From positions 1 to 64,000 of the forward strand of contig BBDJ01000017.1 of NCBI GenBank assembly GCA_001312325.1: 64,000 bases of DNA, written 5' to 3'. The translations under genes and the position numbers were made by a program. This document shows, in pieces, positions 53,122-63,905 of this stretch (positions are counted from its first letter, which is position 1; the number at the start of each line of letters is the position of its first letter). The notes beneath the pieces were generated by a model. That model searched no databases. It saw only the letters and a program-made list of their open reading frames with translations, and had not been told where the DNA came from. This stretch comes from Lysinibacillus pakistanensis. Its GTDB lineage: Bacteria; Bacillota; Bacilli; Bacillales_A; Planococcaceae.

Positions 53122-55311
53122 TTAAATATCTTTTTTTAAATAATGCCCCTGGCCAAAAAGCATATTTACCCAAAATGGTAGTGATCGCTGGGACTAGTAA
53201 AGGACGCACAATGAATGTATCTAGAAGTACGCCAATAGCTGTAACGACACCAAACTGCACTAATACTTGAATTGGTAATGTCGCAAGTACTGCAAATGTT
53301 CCAGCCAAGATTAGCCCAGAAGATGTAATGACACTGCCTGTTCTAACAACACCTTCTTCTACTGCAGTTAAATGATCTGAAGTCTTACGTTTTTTTCCAT
53401 ATCTCTGAAATCATAAAGATATTATAATCTTCTCCAAGTGCTACTAAAAAGACAAAGGCATATAGTGGAATAGCTCCTGAAATGGCTTCAGCTCCCATAA
53501 CATGATGTAAAATAAGCCAGCCAGCCCCAAGTGCACTGAAATAGGAAATAATAACAGTGGCTAATAAATAAACTGTGGCTGTAAGGGAACGAAGATAGAT
53601 AAATAATAATAGAGCAATCAAGGCAATCATCGTTGGCATAATAACTGTTTCATCCCTTACAGTAATTTGCTGCGTATTATATTGACTAGCTGTCTCGCCG
53701 CCAATCCATAGATGCTGATCTGCCTTCTTAATGCCTTCAGTTTCAAGCATTTTTCCAACTTCTGCTTTCAGCTCTGGAATATGTGCTAATGCCTCCTTAG
53801 CATAAGGGTTAATATTTAAGGTTAGTTCATACAATTGTATATGATTATTCTTTTCTCCAATTTGAACATCTGTAACACTATCAATATAAGAGATAGATGC
53901 TAATTGCTGTTGTAAGTTAATATCGTTTCCCTTAGTGTCAATGACGAGCTGTATAGGTGCTAATTCACCAGGGGAGAAATTTTCTTCTATTAAAGTAAAG
54001 CCTTCACGTGACGGCATATCCTCTGGGAAGGAAGATAATAAATCAAATGTATATTGAATGCGTGGCACAAATACGGTTAAACCACCTAACAATAATAAAG
54101 TTGCTACAATCACAATCCATGGTTTATGTGTCACGAAATGCCCGATTTTATGACTTGTTTTATGGGAAGGCTTGTTTTGTTTTTTTACCTTTCCTTTGAG
54201 CCATCGCCTCTGTTCTTGGTACGAATGGGAAAAAGGCTACGCGGCCGATTAAGACAAGAATTGCTGGAAGGACAACAAGTGCTGCAATTCCCATTACAAG
54301 TACGCCAAAGCTAAATGGAACTGCAAAGCGTTGAAATGCACCGTAATGGGCAAGACTAAGAGTAGCTAGACCAATCACAACAGTTAAGGCACTCATCAAG
54401 ATTGCGCCGCCAGATTCCCTTACAGCAAGCTTCATAGCGGTTGTTTTATCCTCAACCTCAAAAAGAATTTCTCGGTACTTTGAGATTAAAAATAGACAAT
54501 AGTCTGTACCTGCACCAAAGAGTAATACGGTCATAATAGAAACAGCCTGTGAATCCTTAGCAATCCATCCTTGATCAGCAAAGAAGCCAAGCGTTGGACT
54601 GATAATACCATAAGCAAGACCCACAACGATTAAAGGGATGACAGCTAATAGTGGTGAACGATAGATAATAATTAATAGCACTAAAACAAGGAGTACAGTT
54701 GCCATTAATAATTTTGTATCAGCTTTTGAGAAAAGGCTGACTGCATCTGTTGCAATGCCAACTGGTCCAGAATAACGGATATGAAGTACATCACTGGCCA
54801 AGTCCTTTTTCGTTTGGACATTATATTCATCCATTGTTTTCGTTAATGCATTTAAACTCTCTTGTAAAACATCAGTTGCTAGCCCTTTTTCAAAGAAAAC
54901 AGGAGTAACAATGGTTGTACTGTTTTCAGATGCGGATGCAGCAATGGCTTGTGTAGGCATTTGATCATAAGGTGGAATCAGTGTTTGATGAGCTAAAGGT
55001 TTATCTGTTAGCTCTCCATAAATCTTTTGGATAACACCAAAATCATCAGTAGTTAGACCATTTTCTCGGTGCCAAACAAGTAATAAAGGTGTGCCTGCTT
55101 CATTAGGAAATTGTTCTGCAATAATAGTAGCGGCTTGTTCTGACATTTCTGTACTAGGTAGATTTTTACCTGATTCACTTTCAATGCTATTGATTTGTGG
55201 CCAAGCAAAGGATAGTGCAGTAACAAGTAAAACCCAAAAGACAAGAGTTAAAATGCGTCCCTTTTTACTTGCTACCATCGAGCCCCATTGCTCGAGTGGA
55301 TGTTTTTTCAC
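53122..55311 (-). CDS. MmpL/YdfJ-type RND transporter (frameshifted)
   Basis: About 729-aa, 12-TM transporter with two halves, each with a large extracytoplasmic loop. Motifs LLFGAGTDYCLFLISKYREI and LVALGEDYNIFMISEIWKKT are the two copies of the family's GxxxDY proton-relay segment. GTG start 55311 after GGAGG. Breaks near 54155, near 53393 and at seven A near 53133; six there gives the end ALFKKDI. Divergent from a TetR regulator. Probably exports lipids or amphipathic drugs; substrate unknown. Confidence 0.9.
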
Positions 55312-55431
55312 GAGAAGACCTCCATTCCATATGAGTATTATTAATTATATATACTAGTAGGTTAATTAATCAATTACGAAATACTAATATGTTATACTAT
55401 GTTTAAAAATAATGCTTTAAAAGGAGGCGAT

Positions 55432-56058
55432 ATGATGAAACAATCGCCGCGTGTTCTCGGAAGACCTCGCCATAATGAAAATGCAAAACCAACAAAAGAT
55501 ATTGTCCTTGAAACGGCCACAAGACTTTTTATAAAAGAGGGCTACAAAAATATTTCGATGGATGATGTAGCAAAAGCTTGTAACGTGACAAAGGCAACAG
55601 TCTATTATTACTACCCAACTAAAGGCGATCTATATACATCTGCATTAATTGCAATGATGGATAGGATTAGGTTAGCTATTCTACATATTTTAGAGCAGCC
55701 AAGCCCCTTTAAAGAACGACTAGAACAACTTGTTGAAGTTCACTTATCTGCTACTGTAGATATTGATATGAAAAACTTTATGAGAGAGGCATCCATTAAT
55801 TTATCGGAATCTCAATTAAAGGAAGTACATATCTCGGAAAATAAAATATATCAAACAATTGAACAAGCCATGCAGCTAGAGATGGAGAAGGGGACAATAC
55901 GTAAAGGAAATGCTACCTTCTTTGCACATACGTTTATGGCGATGATGTCCATTGGATATTTCAAAGACGGGGAAGGAAAGCGGTTGTTTAACACAGTACA
56001 AGAGACAGCCAAAGAAGTGACCACTTTCTTTTGGCAATCTGTTCATAACAATGAATAA
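55432..56058 (+). CDS. TetR-family regulator
   Basis: About 208 aa, intact. HTH: KDIVLETATRLFIKEGYKNI and MDDVAKACNVTKATVYYYYP, followed by a helical ligand domain. ATG 55432 after AAAAGGAGG; an upstream in-frame ATG (55399) has no RBS. Divergent from the MmpL-type pump with about 120 AT-rich bases between, so it likely represses that pump and itself. Confidence 0.92.
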   Translation: MMKQSPRVLGRPRHNENAKPTKDIVLETATRLFIKEGYKNISMDDVAKACNVTKATVYYYYPTKGDLYTSALIAMMDRIRLAILHILEQPSPFKERLEQLVEVHLSATVDIDMKNFMREASINLSESQLKEVHISENKIYQTIEQAMQLEMEKGTIRKGNATFFAHTFMAMMSIGYFKDGEGKRLFNTVQETAKEVTTFFWQSVHNNE

Positions 56059-56388
56059 GCCCCTTTAAACTCCTTTCAAAAGGTATTATCTGGTAATTTC
56101 CTAAATAATCAAAGTCAAAATGAAGGAGATTTCCGTTCCAGACTGTCGCTTTGTCGCTAACGCTTCGCTTTCACGCAGAGCAAGACTCCAATAGGCGAAT
56201 GACGACCTTAATAAAGAACATCAAGTCGCTGTTTATCTGCTTCCAAAAAGAGGGGGACAAAAGGATGAACGACAAAAAAACGACGATTCTTAATTTTGCT
56301 GCTTTGGAAAATTTATTATAGTCAAACAGTTAATAGTTGACTAAAACAATGAATTTTGAAAAGATTGTCGAAATTGTGATTTAGCTCA
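56059..56388. other. Intergenic stretch before ndh promoter
   Basis: About 330 bases. Positions 56125-56175 (GATTTCCGTTCCAG...CGCTTCGCTTTCACGC) look like a GC-richer dispersed element rather than coding DNA, but no second copy lies in this window. No ORF with an RBS was seen. Confidence 0.4.
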
Positions 56389-56417
56389 TTGAAATAATGG
56401 ACAAACAGTCTTATAAT
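56374..56417 (+). promoter_or_regulatory. Promoter of yjlC-ndh with possible Rex half-site
   Basis: TTGAAA (56389-56394), 17-base spacer, TATAAT (56412-56417): a near-consensus sigma-A promoter. Just upstream, TTGTGATTTAGCTCATTG has one good half of the Rex site (TTGTGA) and a poor second half. Rex represses yjlC-ndh in Bacillus according to the NADH/NAD+ ratio; binding here is inferred. Confidence 0.55.
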
Positions 56418-56457
56418 GAAGGTTGTAATGTCACCAAGATAAGATAAGGATGGAATT

Positions 56458-56559
56458 ATGATGCGCTTTTTGCGGATTGAAGTTAACACTGTAATAACAA
56501 GTCATACGAATTGCTATCCAGCCCTTGTGACTGGTGAATGTGGAAGATATACGCTGTAA
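56458..56559 (+). CDS. 33-aa leader ORF upstream of yjlC-ndh
   Basis: MMRFLRIEVNTVITSHTNCY then PALVTGECGRYTL, stop TAA. RBS AAGGATGG lies 6-8 bases before two adjacent ATGs. It begins about 35 bases after the predicted transcription start and its stop codon is directly followed by an intrinsic terminator. Contains two Cys and ends GRYTL. Family not recognised. It could be a leader peptide whose translation governs the terminator, or an independent small protein. Confidence 0.55.
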   Translation: MMRFLRIEVNTVITSHTNCYPALVTGECGRYTL

Positions 56560-56560
56560 C

Positions 56561-56593
56561 GACTGTTAAGTTTTACCTTAATGGTCTTTTTTT
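56561..56593 (+). terminator. Intrinsic terminator in yjlC-ndh leader (possible attenuator)
   Basis: GACTGTTAAG paired with CTTAATGGTC (two G-U pairs) and seven T, starting two bases after the stop codon of the 33-aa ORF and about 50 bases before the yjlC start. There is no strong second promoter after it. Confidence 0.7.
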
Positions 56594-56644
56594 ACATGTA
56601 AGTAATAAAAAAATAGTATTAGTGATGGCAAAGGAGAGTTCAAC

Positions 56645-57073
56645 ATGTCAGAAACGAATAACCAAACACAGGCTGAGCAAGTAACTGTGAGTAAAGAACA
56701 ATTAGATGTCCTAGATCAATTATTAAAGCCTGAAGTTCAAGAATCTCTTACAACTTTAGTTGAGCAATTACCAAAGTTAACTGAAATGATGACATTATTA
56801 ACGAAATCATACGAGTTTGCTCAAGCTGTTGCAACAGACGAAGTGCTTAAAAACGATACAGTTGGAGCAGTAACAGAAATGGCTGGTCCTGTAGTAGGCT
56901 CTGCAAAAAACCTTGCAGCAACTGCAATTGAAGCAAAAGACCGTGCATCTGAAAGCCATGAAGTAATTGGTTTATTCGGTCTTGTGAAAATGTTAAAAGA
57001 CCCTCAAGTTCAAAATGTTTTCCGTTTTGTTAATGCTTTCTTACAAATAAGCGCAGAACGTAAAGCTAAATAA
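56645..57073 (+). CDS. yjlC: DUF1641 protein YjlC
   Basis: 142 aa, intact, highly helical: EQLDVLDQLLKPEVQESLTT and GLVKMLKDPQVQNVFRFVNA are the DUF1641 signature. ATG after AAAGGAGAG. In Bacillus YjlC is co-transcribed with ndh, as here (45-base gap). Possibly a partner of the dehydrogenase at the membrane; no activity is established. Confidence 0.92.
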   Translation: MSETNNQTQAEQVTVSKEQLDVLDQLLKPEVQESLTTLVEQLPKLTEMMTLLTKSYEFAQAVATDEVLKNDTVGAVTEMAGPVVGSAKNLAATAIEAKDRASESHEVIGLFGLVKMLKDPQVQNVFRFVNAFLQISAERKAK

Positions 57074-57118
57074 GACTCAAGGTAAATTCAATTCGTAAGG
57101 ACGGAGGATTAATTAATC

Positions 57119-58304
57119 ATGTCAAAAGAAATCGTCATCTTAGGTGCTGGTTACGCTGGCGTTCTAACTGCATTAACAGCACGTAAGTATCTATCAGCTG
57201 ATGAAGCTAAAATTACTGTAGTAAACCAATTCCCAACACACCAAATCATCACTGAGCTTCACCGTTTAGCTGGTGGTACAATTGCTGAAGGTGCTGTTGC
57301 ATTACCACTGAAAAAAATCTTTAAAGGGTTAGACATTGATCTACAAATTGCGAAAGTAACAAAATTCAATGTAGACACTAAAAAAAGTAGACCTAGATAC
57401 GGGTTATACATTAACTTACGATACACTTGTGGTATCTTTAGGTAGCCAAACTGGATTCTTCGGTATCCCTGGATTAGAAGAAAATTCAATGGTCCTTAAA
57501 TCAGTAAATGATGCCAATAAAATTAACAGACATATTGAAGACCGCATTAAAGCATATGCACAATCTAAAGATGAAGCAGATGCTACAATCGTTATCGGTG
57601 GAGGCGGTTTAACAGGTGTTGAGCTTGTTGGTGAAATCGTGGACAACTTCCCGAAAATCGCTGCAAAACACGGTGTTAACTTTGCTGATCTTAAAATTAA
57701 ACTTGTTGAAGCTGGTCCAAAAATCTTACCAGTACTTCCAGATACACTTATCCAACGCGCTACTGAAAGCTTAACAAAACGCGGAGTAGAATTTATTACG
57801 GGTACGCCTGTAACAGGTGTAGATGGTAATGTTATTTCTCTTAAAGACCGTGAACCAATCGTTGCAAACACGCTTGTTTGGACTGGTGGGGTAGCACCAC
57901 TTCCAATCGTAGGAGAATCAGGTCTTGCAGCAGATCGCGGTAAAGCAACAATCAATGAATTCTTACAATCTACATCTCACGAAGATGTATTTGTTATTGG
58001 GGATGCATCTGTTGCATTACCAGCTGATGGTGGTCGTCCACTGTATGCTCCAACTGCTCAAGTTGCATGGCAAATGGGTGAATGCGCTGGCTACAACGTA
58101 TTCGCACAATACAAAAACCAAGAAATGAAATCATTCTCAGCTGTAAACTCTGGTACACTTGCAAGCTTAGGTCGTAAAGATGCTGTTGCTACGATTGGTG
58201 CTAGTAACACACAACTTAAAGGCCTTCCAGCAACATTAATGAAAGAAGCTTCTAATATTCGTTATTTAACTCATATTAAAGCTTTATTCGGTTTAGCATA
58301 TTAA
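57119..58304 (+). CDS. ndh: Type II NADH dehydrogenase (frameshifted)
   Basis: About 395-aa flavoprotein oxidising NADH and reducing menaquinone without pumping protons. FAD-binding ILGAGYAGVLTALTARKYL at residues 6-24, NADH-binding IVIGGGGLTGVELVGEIVD, second FAD segment DVFVIGDASV. Break at seven A near 57381; six gives DTKKVDLDTGYTLTYDTLVV. RBS GGACGGAGGA. Main entry point of NADH to the respiratory chain; co-operonic with yjlC. Confidence 0.95.
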
Positions 58305-58311
58305 AATTGGG

Positions 58312-58352
58312 AATCTCCTTAAATGCAATTTTGTGTTTAAGGGGATTTTTTT
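58312..58352 (+). terminator. Terminator after ndh
   Basis: Arms AATCTCCTTAAA/TTTAAGGGGATT (one wobble) followed by seven T. Confidence 0.88.
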
Positions 58353-58441
58353 GTGTGTAAAATACTGGTACATCATTGATTAATCATAAGAAAATGGATA
58401 AAATCAAGGAGATAGGAAATTTTGCATGGGGTGATAGGACG

Positions 58442-59401
58442 ATGTTCACGATATTTCGATCAAAAGAAGAGGATGTTGAGCAATTTAAAAAGAAAATTGA
58501 TGAATTGAATGCGACGCTGGATAAAAAAAGATAATGAATTTCAACTATTTTTAAATCTATTACATAAGGATATCATTGAAACCATTGAACAACATAATAA
58601 GGTAAATAATCAGCATACCATTTTAGGAGAAATGGTTACTGATATTGTTGGAGAATTTAATAAAGTTGAGGTTAGCACAATTCAATCAAATAAAATTTCT
58701 GAAAACGCGCTAGATAAGGGTAATTTGTTAATTTCCTCCTCCAACCAAATGATGACATTATCAGTAGAAAGTAAGCAGGCTGTCCATGAAGTAGAACAGC
58801 TTATTGATGCATTAGGAGAGCAATCTCAAAAAAAACATCTTTAAGCATGACTAATTTAAGTGAGCGATCAAAACAAATTGCAGAAATTGTAAATGTTATT
58901 GGGGAAATTTCAAATCAAACAAATTTACTAGCTCTGAATGCATCTATTGAGGCAGCAAGAGCAGGAGAGCATGGTAAAGGCTTTTCAGTTGTTGCTGAGG
59001 AGGTTCGCAAATTAGCTGAAAGCACGAAAACTAGCACAGAGGATATTGCAAATTTAACAAAGAAAATTGAGGAGCAAATTGGACTTGCTTACGAGGATAA
59101 TAAAAATAATATGCAGCTAGTAACGGAAGGAATTGATAAAAGCACTAAAACCTCAGTAAAAATTGATCAATTACTACAAATTATGACCAATGTTCAAACT
59201 GGGATTAATGAGCTACTAGGCTCCATTAAAGATCAAAAACTATCAAACGAAGATGTTATGCATAAATTTAAGACGACAACTGCCTTATTCGATGAAACAA
59301 ATCGTGTTCTAATAAGCCATATTGATGAGTCCGAAATCGTGACGAAAAAATTATTAGAGGCAGTAGAGCAAGTGAAACATTTTCCAACCGAAAGTAAATA
59401 A
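58442..59401 (+). CDS. Soluble methyl-accepting chemotaxis-type protein (frameshifted)
   Basis: About 319 aa without membrane segments. An N-terminal helical region ([20 protein letters not shown]) and a receptor signalling domain with the hairpin tip [20 protein letters not shown] and [16 protein letters not shown]. Breaks at seven A near 58525 and a run near 58830. Because it lacks transmembrane and HAMP regions it is probably a cytoplasmic sensor coupling to CheA/CheW. No sensory domain is recognised. Confidence 0.87.
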
Positions 59402-59524
59402 TAAAACTTCGTAAATGAAGATATGTTTAACTCTTGAAATCACTCTAAAATTTTTAAGGAGATTTAAAAAAAGAAAGTACCCTGCAGAGCTCCTTCTAAA
59501 GTGTCTACTACAGGGTTCATTTAA

Positions 59525-61023
59525 TTATTTTAAATCGCCAACTTTTTCTTTTAATGCTGCTAATTGATCTGGATAGTTCTTTTCAGTAATTTCAGTCCAT
59601 AATTCTGCATCTTTAATGCCGCATCTTTCTGGAATAAAGACTGGATCAAGGCCCATCTTCTTTTGTTCTTCATAATCTCTTAACGTAGCAATACCTGGCT
59701 TTGTTAAGAGGATAATAGCAATTAGGTTTAACCAAGCAAGAGTACCTACACCAATATCCGCAAGATTCCAAGCAGTTGAGGATGAACGAATAGTTCCAAA
59801 AAAAGATGGAAATAACCAATAATACTTTTACAACAATTGCAATAGTCGGAAAGTTTTTATTGTTTTTAAATAAGTAAGCAACATTACTTTCTGTATATAC
59901 CCCAAAAGCAAGCATAGTAGTAATCGCAAAGAAAAATACAGCGATAGCTACAAACGGGCTTCCTAAGCCAGGGATAAATGAGTTGATTGCCTCTTGAGCG
60001 AAAGCAGTACCAGCTTCAACTCCTGGAAGATTCTCGATTATAAATCCACCATTAGGATGGGCAATATTGTAACTACCTGTGGAGATAATCATAATGGCTG
60101 TTGCTGTACAAACAAGTAATGTATCTACATAGACAGAGAATGCTTGAACAAGCCCTTGTTTGGCAGGATGAGATACCTCTGCGGTACCAGCCGCTTGTGC
60201 TCCTGTACCTTGACCTGCCTCATTTGAATAAGCACCTCTTTTTACTCCCCACATAATTGCATTCCCAAACACGGCCCCGAATGCAGCATTTAAATTAAAG
60301 GCCGAGCTAAAAATTAAAGCAAATATAGCAGGTACTTCTTTGATATTGATAAATAAAATGACGAATGCAAGAAGGATGTAAGCCGTTGCCATAAACGGTA
60401 CAGCATACTCAGCAACTTTACCAACTCTTTTAATACCGCCAAAAATAGCAAATCCAAATATTGCAGAAACAATAATACCTGTGATTATTGGTGAAATACC
60501 GAATGCATTTTTTGTAGAATCTGCAATGTTAAAGGCTTGGACACCAGAGCCAGTGAAACCAGTTGCTAAAATAGTAGCGATGGCAAAAAGTATAGCAAAT
60601 GGCTTGTTTTTTAGCCCCTTTTCGATATAGTAGGCTGGTCCTCCACGATATTCTCCCGCAATTTCTTGTTTCCAAACTTGTGCTAAAGCTGATTCAATAT
60701 AGGCAGCACCAGCTCCTAAAAAGGCAATGACCCACATCCAAAATATAGCTCCAGGTCCTCCGAAATAAATAGCTGTAGCTACCCCTGCGATATTCCCAAT
60801 ACCAACACGTCCACCTAATGCCATAGCAAAGCTTTGAAAAGATGAAACGCCATTAGCTGAATTTTTTTCTATCAAACAATTGTGTAATCATATCTTTAAA
60901 AAGACGTAGCTGGGGAAACTTCATAAGAAGCGAGAAGTAAACGCCAGCTCCTAAACAAAGATAAACTAAAGCATTACTCCATATGATCCCTGCTATTTTC
61001 CCTGTTAAAGTGGCAAAATCCAT
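59525..61023 (-). CDS. Sodium:alanine/glycine symporter, AGCS family (frameshifted)
   Basis: About 498 aa, 10-11 TM. FQSFAMALGGRVGIGNIAGV and MWGVKRGAYSNEAGQGTGAQ are the AGCS family motifs. ATG 61023 gives MDFATLTGKIAGIIWSNALV. Breaks at seven T near 60868 and a run near 59804; after repair the C-terminus continues to LAALKEKVGDLK, stop 59525. Second gene after the RocB-like peptidase on the same strand, so likely imports an amino acid tied to that pathway. Confidence 0.9.
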
Positions 61024-61105
61024 ATAATAACCTCATTTCTACTCAGATAAATAGGTAACAATTCAAATTGGAGAAAGTGGAAACCATTTTTGTATGAAAT
61101 TCCTC

Positions 61106-62710
61106 TTATAATAAACTTTTAATTAACGTATCAATCATTATAGGCATTTCTTTAAAAGCACTATCTACATGCAATCTTTCTGTTTTTTGGTGTGCATCCT
61201 TGCCAAATGGACCGACATTTAACACAGGACCTTGTAGGGCTGTCATTTCTTTAAATGGAATACTATACGTATCGCCCCATACTGGTGTGTTCCGTTCAAA
61301 TGCTAGCCACTCATTGGAATCATCTGTATAGTTCACATAGCTTAAATCACAAATACCATTAAAATAGTGAATTTGCTCCACTTCAACGTCGAAAGTTTGT
61401 GCCGTCTTTTTCATCAATTCAATCGACTGTATCACTAATGGATGATTGGATGAATTAATGGCAGGGTAGTAGGGTGGCGCATATAACAGTACCGTCGCTG
61501 GTGCTAATTCCTGACAGCGAATCATGAGCTGATCTACGATGCGAATCGATTTTTCACGATCATCCCATTCACTATGCTGCAGAACTTGCTGTTTAATGGC
61601 ATGAACTTCTTCAGCCCTAATTTATGAGTAGCGTGCTCCAATAGTGCCTCGTAGCGTAATACCTTTACGTCGCCCACACCCTGGACTTTTTCTCGTGTAC
61701 AAATTTGTTGATAGTGCTCATTACAAGCAGCCATAGCCTGTAACGCCACTTGCTCAAAAATAGCCATGACTTCCGCAGCTGTCCGCTTTAACAAAAAGAC
61801 ATTGTAAAGTGCCGCCGCACGGTATGGTGTTTGTGTAGAATACTCCATTTTCAAATCTTTTAATTGTAAAGAGACTGGTAATGGTGTACTTTCACCCAAA
61901 TCTGTTTCACGAAAAAGTGGGTTCCACTCCATATGCTGTGTCATATAGGAAGCAATAAAGTTAGCTGTCATCCCTTTTAATGGTTCACCTACATGGGTTT
62001 CCTTACCATAAAACAGTGCAGCAGGCATGATCTTACCAATTGTCCCTGAATAGATATATTCATTTGTATCGGATGGCCCTTGTGAAAAGGACGGTTCACT
62101 ATTTAAAAATAATTTATAAGTTAAACCATGTTGTTCTCGTAGTCTCACAAGCTCTACAACTGCTGCTCTCATTCCAGCAGAGTTGACTTCCTCATCGGGA
62201 ACAGCTGTTAAAATAAGATTAATGGGCCATTGCTCAAAGCTTGCTTTTTCAATCAACTGCATGTGTAATGCCAGTCCCATTTTCATATCCATTGTGCCAC
62301 GTCCAAACAAATAATTGCCTGACTCCAAATCAATTCTAGCTGCCTCTGGCAAATCTTTTTTTATATTTAGGTTCCATCAACTTTTTAGTTAATTCTTCTG
62401 GATAAAAAGCTAATGGCTCTAGCTCTCCATATTCCTCCGTATGCACTGTATCAAAGTGACTTATTAACACAACTGTTTCTGTTGCCGTTGGATGCTTATA
62501 TAAGGCCGTAACAGCATTTCTTCCAAGTCCTGCATCGTGTAGCTCAATGAACTCAGGATGTTTTTTATAGTATGGAAGCGTTAACAATTTATCTTTTAAT
62601 TTATAGGCGAATTCATTTTCTCCCTTTGTTAAAGTTCTGCTTTCCCAGCTAACAATTTCACAAAGTAGGGCACGTAGTTTTTCAGGTGTATTCCACATAT
62701 AAGTATTCAT
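61106..62710 (-). CDS. RocB-like M20-family peptidase (frameshifted)
   Basis: About 534 aa. Metal-binding pattern of M20 enzymes: LISHFDTVH, GRGTMDMKMG and AVPDEEVNSAG, plus the RocB-type C-terminal half (YAPPYYPAINSS, HYFNGICDLSYVNY, NVGPFGKDAHQKTERLH). RocB belongs to arginine/ornithine utilisation clusters, where its exact reaction is not defined. Breaks at seven T near 62353 and near 61615. ATG 62710 after AAAGGAG. Divergent from an IclR regulator and followed by an AGCS symporter. Confidence 0.88.
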
Positions 62711-62783
62711 TATATTGCTCCTTTTATAGTAGTCTGTGAGTTTTTTAGATATTAATCATTAAGCAAGGTTTTTGATTACTAAA

Positions 62784-62821
62784 TATTCCACTATACGAAA
62801 TTTAATCTGTATAATGGAATA
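62784..62821. promoter_or_regulatory. Candidate IclR-family operator
   Basis: Inverted repeat TATTCCA...TGGAATA with inner ATAC/GTAT symmetry, between the divergent RocB-like and IclR genes. TTCCA/TGGAA half-sites are common in IclR-family operators. TATAAT (62810-62815) lies within it. Confidence 0.5.
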
Positions 62822-63114
62822 TAAATTATCGTAAAGGGAAAATATAAAATTGTCAATTTTAATTTTTATGAATACTTGTAATTTTCCGTACTAATTAGGT
62901 GGATTCCTATATACATATTTCATCTAGTATCTATTTAAATATTTAAAAATTAGTTAAAATTAAATGAAACTACATTCAAAAGCAGGGGCTTTATTTTTAA
63001 AGTACATCAAAGGCATGTATTGTAATTTCTTAATTATTCCCCTAACAGCTATTTTGGATCTGTAAAAGCATTAGAATAGAGGTCAATACAGGATAATGGA
63101 AGGGAGAAAATGTA
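62822..63114. other. Leader region upstream of IclR gene
   Basis: Nearly 300 bases, strongly AT-rich. No ORF, terminator or known RNA was recognised beyond the RBS AAGGGAG next to the IclR start. Confidence 0.4.
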
Positions 63115-63844
63115 ATGATTCAATCAATAGAAAGAGCAATGTTAGTCATAAATATGCTGGCAAGACATCCAAAACGTTTTTTTTCTGTGCAGGAAATTTT
63201 TAACGAAACAGAATTACCAACTAGCACAATTTACAGAATATTATATACATTAGAAAGCTTTGATTTAGTAGAGAGGAATGACAATAAAAAGGAATTTAGA
63301 TTAGGCTATACTTGGTTGCAGCTTGGCATGAAAATGTATCACGAAACAGATCTCAGGGAAAAAGCACATCCTCTCTTAGAAAATCTTGCCTATAATGTTC
63401 GTGAAACTATCTACTTAAGTATTGCGAAACAGTTTGCATCCATTATTATTGATCGAATTGATAGTCCTAAAAATGTTCGTATTATTGATATGATTGGCGA
63501 GAAAATCCCATATCCTATTGGAGCTCCTAATAAAGTGTTGCTTGCATTCTCTAGAAGTGATCTACAGCAGCAATTTTTGAAACAGCTTGAGGAGCAAGAG
63601 AAAGAAGAATTGATTGAGAATCTTAAAGGTGTGAAGGATAAAGGCTTTGCCATAAGCTTTGGGGAAAAAAACAAAGGGGACAGTATCAATAGCAGCACCT
63701 ATTTTTGATTCAAATAAACAACCCATTGCAGCAATTAGTGCAGAGTGTTTTGAATACGATACAGATGCTGAAAAATTAGAGAGTATAACACAGGAGGTCA
63801 TGAAAACGGCACAGCAGCTATCACATGAATTAGGATATATATAA
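63115..63844 (+). CDS. IclR-family transcriptional regulator (frameshifted)
   Basis: About 243 aa. N-terminal winged helix (SIERAMLVINMLARHPKRFF, LPTSTIYRILYTLESFDLVE) and C-terminal GAF-like effector domain (YNVRETIYLSIAKQFASIII, IGAPNKVLLAFS, APIFDSNKQPIAAISAECFE). Break at seven A near 63665; six gives GEKTKGTVSIAAPIFDSN. Likely controls the divergent RocB-like/AGCS genes through the inverted repeat at 62784-62821. Confidence 0.9.
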
Positions 63845-63855
63845 AAACTTTTAAA

Positions 63856-63905
63856 TAACCATCTAGTGTCAATCTTAGGCCGACATTAGATGGTTAATTT
63901 TTTTT
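63856..63905 (+). terminator. Terminator after IclR gene
   Basis: Outer arms TAACCATCTA/TAGATGGTTA with inner GTC/GAC pairing, followed by eight T. Confidence 0.85.

Noticed and set aside
56125..56175. Possible Bacillaceae-type dispersed repeat
   Set aside because: It resembles such elements from memory, but there is no second copy in this window, so it is noted only in the intergenic entry.
59468..59515. Hairpin ACCCTG/CAGGGT after the chemoreceptor gene as a terminator
   Set aside because: Large loop, short arms and only a weak T-rich flank; not convincing.
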